The notes beneath the pieces were generated by a model that was not told the DNA's origin, made no database searches, and was given only the letters and a program-made list of their open reading frames with translations. DNA of 5,270 nt from Oxalobacteraceae bacterium (GTDB lineage: Bacteria; Pseudomonadota; Gammaproteobacteria; Burkholderiales; Burkholderiaceae_D), in contig PKWO01000549.1 of NCBI GenBank assembly GCA_003132085.1, positions 6,599 to 11,868 of the forward strand. Reading direction: 5' to 3'. The stretch's first letter is position 1; the number at the start of each line of letters is the position of its first letter. The position numbers and the translations under genes are program-made. Shown one piece after another: positions 1 through 5,270 of this stretch.

Positions 1-1628
1 GGGTCTCTCGCCAACCCCATCAAGGTCGCATAACCGCCATAGCTGGCGCCAGCGATACAGATGCGTTTGGGGTCGGCGATGCCTTGCGCGATCGCCCAGC
101 GTGCGCCATCTGCAATATCGTCTTGCATGGACAGGCCCCATTGCTTCCAGCCCGCCTGGAAATGCTTCAGGCCGAAACCGGTGCTGCCGCGGAATTCTGG
201 TTGCAGCACCGCATAGCCGCGCGATGCAAGGAATTGAACCTCGGGGTCCCAGCCCCACGAACTTCCGCGTAGGTAAGGGCCGCCATGGACCAGCACTACC
301 ATAGGAAGTTTTTTCTTGGCGCCGACTTGCGGCAGAGTCAGGTGGGCGGGGATGTCCAGTCCGTCGCGCGCTTGGTAATGCACCATGTCTTGCTTCGCCA
401 TCAGTTTCGGATCGACTTCCGGATGGCTGCTTCCGAGCATGATCAACTTGCCGGTTGTCGTATCGTAAAGCAGGTAGGAAGTGGGTCGAACGTCGGAATG
501 CGCGCGCACCAGAACATTTTTTGTTAGCCCGCTTCTGCCGTTTGAGAGCCTGTTGATGGTCGACGGCAGCAGGTCGTCTACCTCCTTTTGAATTTTTTTC
601 ATGCCATCGTCGAACCACAAAGTCGCCGCTGCGTCAGTTTGATAGTGTATGCCCAGTAGCTTTTTCCTGGCATGGTCGATTACCAGTTGACCACTGAAAT
701 CGTAACCTTTGATCGAGATGAGCGGTTCGGGCTCAATCGCGCTCTTATCAATATCGTACCGATATAGCGCGCTTGTATCCCGTCCATTGCGTGCGACCAC
801 ATAGAGGCGGCCGTCGGCGTCGAAGTAAACCGGTTGAAAGCCGGCCTCGTTGTAGACATTGAAATTGGCGATTTTGCGCCATTTTTCGTTGGCAGGGTCG
901 CGGTAGAATACTTCGGAAACGCCGTCGCGAAGCGTCACGTTGATGCGCGGCACACCGGCTTGATCGATAAGCCAAGCCACTGAGTCACCTGGGCGGTCGA
1001 ACGTTTCGGCGCGACCGGTTTTCGTGTTGAGCCGCATCAGGCGATATGCCTTGATATCGAGTATGTTTGACAGCATTGTTTGCACGACAAAAACATTGTC
1101 GGATTTGTCGGAACGGTCTACCTCAAAAAAGAATGTGTTGCCTGGCAATATCGAACTTTGGATTAACGTGCCGGTCGTGAAGAACGGTTGCGCGCTCGAT
1201 GTGACCAGGGTCTTCATCTCTGAGCCGTCGCTATTTATGGCAAACAACCCTGGGTAATACCGCACATCGCCGGCCGCAGTTTCACTATCGCCGGTACTGA
1301 AGACGAGTCGTTCGTTATTCACCCAATGGAATGCGCTTATGTCCACGTTCGAAAAGCCGGCTGTCAACGTGAGCTTCATGTCGGCCAGATCCATGAAGAA
1401 AAGCTTCAACCGCTCATTTTTGATGCGGATTAACATCGCGACGCATTTCCCGTCTGGAGATAGTTGCGCGTCGGCAAACGCTGGATTTGAAAAGAACGTT
1501 TCCACATCTGGTTTGGCAGGTTCCGCGTGCGTTGCAGGAGCCGCAACAAGTATCGTGCCGATGATGGCGGCGCTTGTCAGCACCCGGAATACATGTTCGA
1601 AAAAAGATTGACGCATGGATTGACGCAT
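1..1628 (-). CDS. S9 family (prolyl oligopeptidase) secreted peptidase, C-terminus cut by window edge
   Basis: Serine peptidase of clan SC, family S9, expected to cleave peptides in the periplasm or outside the cell. The frame is open from ATG at 1628 to the left edge (542 codons). Residues 1-35 form a signal peptide: basic start, hydrophobic stretch ILVAAPA, and probable cleavage after ATHA. Residues from about 36 to 420 are beta-rich with propeller-like stretches (AQLSPDGK, VYFDADGRLYVVARNGRD). The alpha/beta hydrolase domain follows, with LVHGGPYLRG (His at residue 448) as the oxyanion-hole region and GASYGG carrying the nucleophile Ser529 (codon 44-42). The catalytic Asp and His, expected about 80-115 residues later, lie outside the window. 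There is no good Shine-Dalgarno before the ATG at 1628 or before an alternative in-frame ATG at 1616; an in-frame TGA at 1658-1656 rules out starts further upstream. I am sure of the family; the substrate is unknown. Confidence 0.95.
   Translation of the reverse strand, partial: MRQSMRQSFFEHVFRVLTSAAIIGTILVAAPATHAEPAKPDVETFFSNPAFADAQLSPDGKCVAMLIRIKNERLKLFFMDLADMKLTLTAGFSNVDISAFHWVNNERLVFSTGDSETAAGDVRYYPGLFAINSDGSEMKTLVTSSAQPFFTTGTLIQSSILPGNTFFFEVDRSDKSDNVFVVQTMLSNILDIKAYRLMRLNTKTGRAETFDRPGDSVAWLIDQAGVPRINVTLRDGVSEVFYRDPANEKWRKIANFNVYNEAGFQPVYFDADGRLYVVARNGRDTSALYRYDIDKSAIEPEPLISIKGYDFSGQLVIDHARKKLLGIHYQTDAAATLWFDDGMKKIQKEVDDLLPSTINRLSNGRSGLTKNVLVRAHSDVRPTSYLLYDTTTGKLIMLGSSHPEVDPKLMAKQDMVHYQARDGLDIPAHLTLPQVGAKKKLPMVVLVHGGPYLRGSSWGWDPEVQFLASRGYAVLQPEFRGSTGFGLKHFQAGWKQWGLSMQDDIADGARWAIAQGIADPKRICIAGASYGGYATLMGLARD
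1605..1628 (-). repeat. Tandem 12-bp duplication of the peptidase start codon region
   Basis: On the minus strand ATGCGTCAATCC is followed directly by ATGCGTCAATCT, so the first eight residues read MRQSMRQS. Eleven of the 12 bases are identical, and both copies begin with an in-frame ATG. The duplication lengthens the n-region of the signal peptide by four residues if the first ATG is used. The signal peptide works on paper from either start, so the sequence alone does not decide which is used. Confidence 0.9.
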
Positions 1629-1803
1629 GTTAAGGCCCGTAGGATAGGAGGATGATCATCGCGGCACGCTTTTCGATCGGGTTGCGCCCGACGCGCATGA
1701 CCCTGCCTTTGGTCCGGCCGAGCTGTTGACCTGGAAATTGAGTATGTGGCAATAATATCGTGTTCTGGTTGCAGTTGACATTGCAGCATGACGGCGATGG
1801 GGC

Positions 1804-1833
1804 GCGCAACCTGTCAACTTTGACAGGTTGCGC
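1804..1833. promoter_or_regulatory. Perfect 30-base palindrome with lux-box-like centre (possible LuxR-family operator)
   Basis: Two 14-base arms (GCGCAACCTGTCAA and its exact reverse complement) are separated by CT. The central 20 bases, 1809-1828, read ACCTGT-N8-ACAGGT. This is the same half-site pair and spacing as the classical lux box bound by LuxR-type quorum-sensing regulators. It lies about 175 bases upstream of the S9 peptidase start on the minus strand. No strong sigma-70 -10 element was seen at the usual distance on either strand. Neither side has a U-tract, so a simple intrinsic terminator is unlikely. An operator for another dimeric repressor, such as a TetR-type protein, is an equal alternative. 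Confidence 0.4.
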
Positions 1834-2216
1834 TCTGCGAAATTTAGGGGTGTCAGTTATCGATTGATCGGACAAAGAACAAAATACGGGGAACGAATTC
1901 AAAAAGCGCTACCCAAGCCGCGCCAATACTTGAATCTACAAATCTCTATGATATCTGGTCCATGCTGGCTCACGAGCGCACGTACCAAAAGGGATTTGTG
2001 AGTCGGTCCGTGTCGAGTCGATTCACGATCTGCATCAATCACTTTGAAGAGAGGAATGGCACGCCGTAAAGTTTGCGAAGGTACGAAAAGTGTGAGGGCA
2101 AACAGGTCGGACCGTGACTCGCCAAGCCTGCATGTGCATCCGGACTTCGAGTCCATAATAATTCCTTGCGCCCCCCGGCGCAACATCACGGCTTGCCAGA
2201 CGTGGAGGGGCGCCAG

Positions 2217-2327
2217 ACATAACGCCTCGTTCAGCGAACCCGTAGGGCCCGACGCAACGCTGGGCTGCGCCACCGATCGCAGCGCAGCGTAGTGAATGGC
2301 GCAACTTCGATGAATGCGGCGTTATGT
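2217..2327 (-). repeat. 111-base bipartite inverted repeat, attC-like (possible integron recombination site)
   Basis: The outer arms are perfect 10-base inverted repeats, ACATAACGCC at 2217-2226 and GGCGTTATGT at 2318-2327. They continue inward as an imperfect stem (2227-2238 against 2306-2317, 9 of 12 paired). An inner stem pairs 2258-2269 with 2278-2289 (11 of 12) around an 8-base loop. Integron attC sites are imperfect palindromes of roughly 55-140 bases ending in RYYYAAC and GTTRRRY. The ends here, ACATAAC and GTTATGT, deviate at one position each. The element lies 105 bases after the stop of the HEAT-like gene, on the downstream side expected for a cassette. No extrahelical single base is clear, and no second site or integrase is present, so a dispersed chromosomal palindrome (REP- or MITE-like) is a real alternative. 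The strand given follows the upstream gene. Confidence 0.5.
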
Positions 2328-2432
2328 GAACATCGCGACACCGCCGCGATTTCCCCCGCAAGGGCTGTGCCGTTTCGTTCGACCTAGCTAACGGCGAAGC
2401 GCGGCGGCAAACGAGGTACGAGCGCGCTTTGT

Positions 2433-3086
2433 TCAACTATTTTTCTTACGTGGCTTCCAGGATGCAATCTCCTTCTCAAGCTGCGGGTCGGTCGCTAACT
2501 CCTCTATTGCCTGCTTTGCCAACGGGTTTTTGTTTATACGTTTTTTCAGCGCCGACAACAGCAATACGCGGCTTTCGCCTTGCGTGCGGTCTTTGGCGAT
2601 AGCGATCAACTCCGGCAACGTTTCGTCCGTGACCGCAACTGACAAGGCACAGGCCAGACCATTCTTGGCCCCAAACTTGTATTCCTTGGTATCGCCCGGT
2701 GCCTTAATGCCCCAGCCCATCGGTGCCTTGCGATATTCATCAACCAGCATCGGCCACGCCTTGCGAACTTCCAGTTCGGGAACAGCTAAAGAGCGAGCAA
2801 TGGTTTCCCTAACTACATCTGAGTATGGCATCTGTAGATGCTTCAAAAGAACAGGAATAGCCGCCTCATACCTTTCAGACATGGCAATCAAATCACCTAC
2901 CGATTGAATTTTCAACCCGGTTGCCTGCAACTCCGCCAAGAGAGAAGCAACCTCCACCTGAATTCGCGCAACACGTTCAGCCCGTTCTCGTTCTCTCGCT
3001 TCTCGTTGCGCAACAAACTCTGGATTAGCTTCGAGCAAGCGTGAGTGCTCAGCAGCCGTCATCGGAGGGCGTTTTTTCGTCGTCAT
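2433..3086 (-). CDS. HEAT-like helical protein, putative immunity protein for the displaced nuclease tip
   Basis: A 217-residue soluble protein with no signal peptide or membrane segment. Residues about 1-50 are highly charged (a QREARERERAERVARIQ-type stretch) and likely form a long helix or coiled coil. The remainder reads as short paired helices typical of HEAT-like repeats: IPVLLKHLQMPYSDVVRETIARSLAV, then DETLPELIAIAK and ESRVLLLSALKK. I recognise the general pattern (a TAAEHSRLL opening and helical hairpins with GESR-LLLL) as a widespread uncharacterised family, but I cannot name it. The ATG overlaps the stop of the Tox-REase-7-like tip by four bases (ATGA), which indicates translational coupling. 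Position immediately after a nuclease tip suggests an immunity role; that is inference from context. The gene itself looks intact. Confidence 0.88.
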   Translation of the reverse strand: MTTKKRPPMTAAEHSRLLEANPEFVAQREARERERAERVARIQVEVASLLAELQATGLKIQSVGDLIAMSERYEAAIPVLLKHLQMPYSDVVRETIARSLAVPELEVRKAWPMLVDEYRKAPMGWGIKAPGDTKEYKFGAKNGLACALSVAVTDETLPELIAIAKDRTQGESRVLLLSALKKRINKNPLAKQAIEELATDPQLEKEIASWKPRKKNS

Positions 3087-3406
3087 TGTGGGATATCCAA
3101 TCGATTGATAAGACCCTTATCGATTGCATTTTGCAAGGGGCCTGATAGTTGCGTGTCCGGTCGCGTGTAGAGGTCGAATTGCAAGCCCTCGCTCTCGGCA
3201 TGCTGCAAGTAGTCGCGTAACTGACTAGTCAAGCTCAGTTTGTCAACATTTTTGACTTCACTAAGGCTCTTTCCCGGAATTAATCCATCAGGAATTCGCA
3301 TGCGGCCATTGACAGAAATCATAGCCTTATCCCCAATGTCATAAGCCGCACGAACTGCAGCCTCGCCCTCACGTCCAAGTGCTCCTGCACTCTTTGCCGC
3401 AACAAA
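3083..3406 (-). pseudogene. Displaced, core-less Rhs toxin tip of Tox-REase-7 type (PD-(D/E)xK nuclease), probable remnant
   Basis: 107 codons open directly after the TAA (3409-3407) of the preceding gene, in the same frame. The protein has the features I associate with the Tox-REase-7 family of polymorphic-toxin nucleases. These are a GREGE helix motif (codons 3376-3362), then RIPD with the likely catalytic Asp (3289-3287), then the EVK signature (Glu 3259-3257, Lys 3253-3251) and NV, followed by LTSQLRDYL and LYTRPDTQLSGPL. Those tips normally sit at the end of a large delivery protein; here no delivery core is attached. No ATG, GTG or TTG occurs in frame before ATG 3322. Starting there, with GGGG about 8 bases upstream, gives a 79-residue product that lacks GREGE but keeps D and ExK. 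It is either silent cargo awaiting recombination or a weakly translated fragment. The stop overlaps the next gene by ATGA, as for an original toxin-immunity pair. Confidence 0.78.
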
Positions 3407-3715
3407 TTAAGCGACTTTGAATTTATTCAAACCTTTCGGCCAAAGGATTGTGTATTCGCTTTTCGAAACCTCACGGTATGCCACCTTGGCATCAACCCAA
3501 TATGCACTACTGCCAAGAATAGCTTTTATCTCGTCGAAAGCACTCTCGGGGTTATCTGTATGAATGAAAATGTTGACCTCATCTGTACCTGCATCGTGGC
3601 CATCAACCTCATTCGCCTCAGACAATTTCTCAATTAAGACATCCTCAACCTCGATCATTGCATCATAGTCTTTCATCAAGAAGGAAGGCCACTGTAAAAC
3701 AAGTTGGTATTTCAT
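3407..3715 (-). CDS. Putative immunity protein for the GIY-YIG-like Rhs tip
   Basis: A 102-residue, mildly acidic cytosolic protein without signal peptide or membrane segment. It opens with a beta strand (KYQLVLQWPS), followed by a helix (YDAMIEVEDVLIEKLSEA), VDGHDAG, a strand EVNIFIHT, a helix SAFDEIKAILG, and closing strands KVAYREV and YTILWPKGL. This alternating pattern suggests a small alpha/beta sandwich. I do not recognise a named family. Its ATG overlaps the rhs stop by four bases (ATGA) and no clear Shine-Dalgarno precedes it, so translation probably depends on ribosomes finishing rhs. This tight coupling directly after a toxin tip is the standard arrangement for a cognate immunity gene. 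The immunity role is inferred from position. Confidence 0.82.
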   Translation of the reverse strand: MKYQLVLQWPSFLMKDYDAMIEVEDVLIEKLSEANEVDGHDAGTDEVNIFIHTDNPESAFDEIKAILGSSAYWVDAKVAYREVSKSEYTILWPKGLNKFKVA

Positions 3716-3972
3716 TGGTTATAAGGAGGCGGTGTCAAGCCTTTATCAAATTGCTTCTGAATATAGAATTTCTGCCCTTCTTCGGGACCGATTGGGAGCG
3801 TCTCGTGTAGATCTCGTTCCAATTTAAGCATATCCTTCCGGGAACCCTCCGCCAATTTTTTCAAGCTACCACCAGCTAACTCCTCTTCAGTGTAACGTGT
3901 CGCCGGGTTATTAGTGATCCCATACTTCAAGTGTTCGCCATTGGGGCCAAGTTTCTGATAAAGGGTGGTCAG
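3712..3972 (-). other. GIY-YIG (URI-type) nuclease-like toxin domain of the Rhs protein
   Basis: The last roughly 86 residues contain TLY, then 11 residues, then YGIT, which fits the GIY-(x10-11)-YIG signature of this endonuclease fold. Downstream are an Arg in NNPATRYT and a Glu in LKLERDLHE, at positions suitable for the conserved catalytic Arg and metal-binding Glu. The C-terminal PIGPEEGQKFYIQKQ completes a compact domain. Expected activity is DNA cleavage in the target cell. The assignment rests on motif spacing read by eye. A different small alpha/beta nuclease fold cannot be excluded. Confidence 0.65.
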
Positions 3973-5270
3973 CGCCTTCTCGCCTTCCTTTGCCGCGTTT
4001 TTAGAAAGTGTATCTTTAGCCTGTTGCGCTAACTCCGTCTCAGTTTTTGCTACGAATTCATCAAGTAATTTTGCGAGCAGTTTCTTTTCAATATCTTCTA
4101 TGCCAAGAAGGCCAATGCAAAGCGTGGCGCTGCCGGATTTTATGCAGCCACTTCCATCAACTGCGTTCTTGATGGATTTATCCAGGTTGTCATTGAAAGC
4201 TCTTTGTGGCGTGCCGGGCGCACCTTGCACAAAGTTACTTATTCGATTGCCAATCGAAGTAAATCGTACAAGCGTGAACATCCCATTCTCAGCGCTACTC
4301 GCATCGGTAGCATTTAGGTGCCCGATGATCACACAATCGCCACCGTCCTGTGGATCATTACAACTAAATCCGGTCAAATCGGTATCATTCGTCGGGTTAT
4401 TCCAGACATACGTATACCGGTTGTAGCTCTGGCTATGAGTCGGGTCTTGTATTTCCGGGTCGGCACTGATGAACCTAGCGGTGAACGGATCGTACACCCG
4501 GCCATTCAGGTGCACCAACTGCAACTGATCCAACATCTCCTGCCCAGTATAGCCCTTGTTGTCGATCTCGTTCTGGCCGCCGAGCTGGCCGTTGGCGCTG
4601 ACCGTGATCACGCCGGGGTCGCCCGCCAAGTCACGCCGCGAGCCCCAGGCGTCGTAGGCCATGCTCTGCGCCAGATTGCCGCTCCCGTCGGTGATCGCCA
4701 CCACGCTACCGAGCCGGTCGGTATGGGTCCAGTTCAGTGCGCTGGAAGTCGCGCCCGGCGCATCGATTTCCACCCCCAGGCCCAGCGGCCAGTAGGTCTT
4801 GACGGTGGTGTTGCCGTTCAGGAGGTCGGCTTCCATCGCACCGGCGTAGAAGATGACGGTGCCGTCGCCGCGCGTCTGCTTGGTGCGCTGGTGTTCGGGG
4901 CCGTACACGAATGTGCTGGAATTGCTGCCTTCGGTAATCGTGATCAGCATGTCGAAGCTGTTCCAGCTCATGCCGCGTCCGGCGCCGGTGAGCATGTTGC
5001 CATTGGCGTCATAGCTGAAGCTGCCGATGCCGGGGATGCTTGATACCGCATGCGGCTGCACCGCATTGGCGCCGGAGGCCGGGTAGACGTAATTGCCCGT
5101 GCCGACGCCGGTCTTGCTCGCGATGTCGCCGATGCTGTCGTAGGTGAACGTTTGCTGCGGCGCCGAAATATTGGTGGTCACCTGGCTGGTCCACAGCCGG
5201 TTCATATTGTCGTACTGGAAATTTTCGCTGAAGCCGTTTTGGCTGGTGTTCCAGTACTGGGTGCGCGTCT
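3712..5270 (-). CDS. Rhs/YD-repeat polymorphic toxin, C-terminal 518 residues, GIY-YIG-like nuclease tip
   Basis: The frame is open to the right edge, so the N-terminus (delivery and most YD repeats) is missing; the ATG at 5205 is only an internal Met. Counting from the first visible codon (5268), YD-repeat units appear at about residues 15-30, 40-62 and 84-93 (FQYDNMNRL, FTYDSIGDIASKTG, FSYDANGNML). The RHS-associated core follows: HTDRLGSVVAITD, then YTGQEMLDQLQLVHLNGRVY at about 240, DPFTARFISADP, and RYTYVWNNPTNDTDLTGF ending near 301. After this the tip changes to a more AT-rich composition. It has an Ala/Lys-rich helical linker (about 390-430) and a final nuclease-like domain of about 85 residues. 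Such proteins encapsulate their C-terminal toxin in a YD-repeat shell and deliver it to competitors. The immunity gene overlaps the stop. Confidence 0.95.
   Translation of the reverse strand, partial: TRTQYWNTSQNGFSENFQYDNMNRLWTSQVTTNISAPQQTFTYDSIGDIASKTGVGTGNYVYPASGANAVQPHAVSSIPGIGSFSYDANGNMLTGAGRGMSWNSFDMLITITEGSNSSTFVYGPEHQRTKQTRGDGTVIFYAGAMEADLLNGNTTVKTYWPLGLGVEIDAPGATSSALNWTHTDRLGSVVAITDGSGNLAQSMAYDAWGSRRDLAGDPGVITVSANGQLGGQNEIDNKGYTGQEMLDQLQLVHLNGRVYDPFTARFISADPEIQDPTHSQSYNRYTYVWNNPTNDTDLTGFSCNDPQDGGDCVIIGHLNATDASSAENGMFTLVRFTSIGNRISNFVQGAPGTPQRAFNDNLDKSIKNAVDGSGCIKSGSATLCIGLLGIEDIEKKLLAKLLDEFVAKTETELAQQAKDTLSKNAAKEGEKALTTLYQKLGPNGEHLKYGITNNPATRYTEEELAGGSLKKLAEGSRKDMLKLERDLHETLPIGPEEGQKFYIQKQFDKGLTPPPYNQ
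4366..4395 (-). other. Rhs core/tip boundary motif (PTNDTDLTGF, variant of PxxxxDPxGL)
   Basis: Rhs cores normally end in a PxxxxDPxGL-like motif that marks where variable toxin tips are swapped and, in several characterised proteins, cleaved. Here the motif reads PTNDTDLTGF, so the Pro after the Asp is Leu and the final Leu is Phe. The DNA to the right of about 4430 (core) is visibly GC-rich. The DNA to the left (tip plus immunity genes) is more AT-rich, consistent with horizontally acquired tips joined here. Confidence 0.75.

Larger units (their letters stand above)
1629..2432. other. About 800-base region without a convincing gene
   Basis: Several short open frames exist on both strands, but none gives a protein with recognisable domains or convincing composition. 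The best candidate is a minus-strand 85-codon frame from ATG 2156 to 1899. It has AAGGA at 2167-2163, six bases before the ATG, but its product is unrecognisable. The definite structures here are the 111-base inverted repeat at 2217-2327 and the 30-base palindrome at 1804-1833, listed separately. A smaller hairpin, TTGCGCC-CCCC-GGCGCAA, lies at 2166-2183. No tRNA, integrase, transposase or intrinsic terminator with a U-tract was found. Confidence 0.7.

Noticed and set aside
1630..1902. Minus-strand 90-codon frame just upstream of the S9 peptidase.
   Set aside because: It contains the 30-base palindrome, lacks a clear ribosome binding site and has no domain; more likely leader or intergenic sequence.
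1899..2156. Minus-strand 85-codon frame with a good-looking AAGGA six bases before ATG 2156.
   Set aside because: The product has no recognisable domain and an irregular composition, and the in-frame extension to 2273 runs into the attC-like palindrome. Not enough support for a gene call; homologues or ribosome profiling would change this.
2166..2183. Hairpin TTGCGCC-CCCC-GGCGCAA considered as a terminator.
   Set aside because: The arms are only 7 bases and no U-tract follows on either strand.
2044..2292. Plus-strand frame starting at TTG and ending inside the attC-like element, resembling a cassette ORF that overlaps its attC.
   Set aside because: It needs a TTG start and has no recognisable protein features. 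Its last third is only the palindrome translated.
2035..2436. Minus-strand 133-codon frame spanning the inverted repeat and overlapping the end of the HEAT-like gene.
   Set aside because: It reads straight through the palindrome and is Arg/Cys/Ser-rich with no domain; it looks like a chance frame in GC-rich DNA.
3965..4426. Plus-strand 153-codon frame opposite the Rhs tip.
   Set aside because: It is antisense to the tip coding sequence, Ser/Phe/Leu-rich from reversed Lys/Glu codons, and has no independent support.
4318..5043. Long plus-strand open frame opposite the Rhs core (241 codons).
   Set aside because: It is antisense to a strongly supported Rhs reading frame. Its product is a low-complexity Ala/Val/Gly/His mix typical of the reverse complement of a GC-rich gene.

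Overview
All convincing genes in this window lie on the minus strand, so they are read from the right edge to the left. The window looks like an accessory or polymorphic-toxin locus of a fairly GC-rich Gram-negative bacterium. The style of the S9 peptidase and of the Rhs core resembles Massilia/Duganella-type Oxalobacteraceae (Betaproteobacteria). That placement is inferred from remembered protein style and was not computed.

Region 1 (5270 to 3712) is the C-terminal part of an Rhs/YD-repeat protein. It enters from the right edge with its start outside the window. YD repeats and the conserved 'RHS-associated core' are followed by a more AT-rich variable tip ending in a GIY-YIG-like nuclease domain. 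Region 2 (3715 to 3407) is a 102-residue gene that overlaps the rhs stop by an ATGA and is the probable cognate immunity protein. Region 3 (3406 to 3083) begins at the codon after that gene's stop. It is a second toxin tip with no core and no proper start, recognisable as a Tox-REase-7-type PD-(D/E)xK nuclease. Region 4 (3086 to 2433) overlaps it by another ATGA and encodes a 217-residue helical, HEAT-like protein, probably the old tip's immunity protein. The order toxin 1, immunity 1, displaced toxin 2, immunity 2 reads as a record of Rhs tip replacement.

Region 5 (2432 to 1629) is about 800 bases with no convincing gene. It holds two notable palindromes. One is a 111-base bipartite inverted repeat at 2217-2327 with the architecture of an integron attC site. 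The other is a perfect 30-base inverted repeat at 1804-1833 whose central 20 bases fit the lux-box pattern ACCTGT-N8-ACAGGT.

Region 6 (1628 to 1) is a secreted S9 (prolyl oligopeptidase) family peptidase. It has a signal peptide, a propeller-like N-terminal part, and a hydrolase domain cut off by the left edge just after the catalytic serine motif. Its start codon lies in a tandemly duplicated 12-mer. The peptidase shows no functional link to the toxin locus and is probably ordinary host chromosome beside it.
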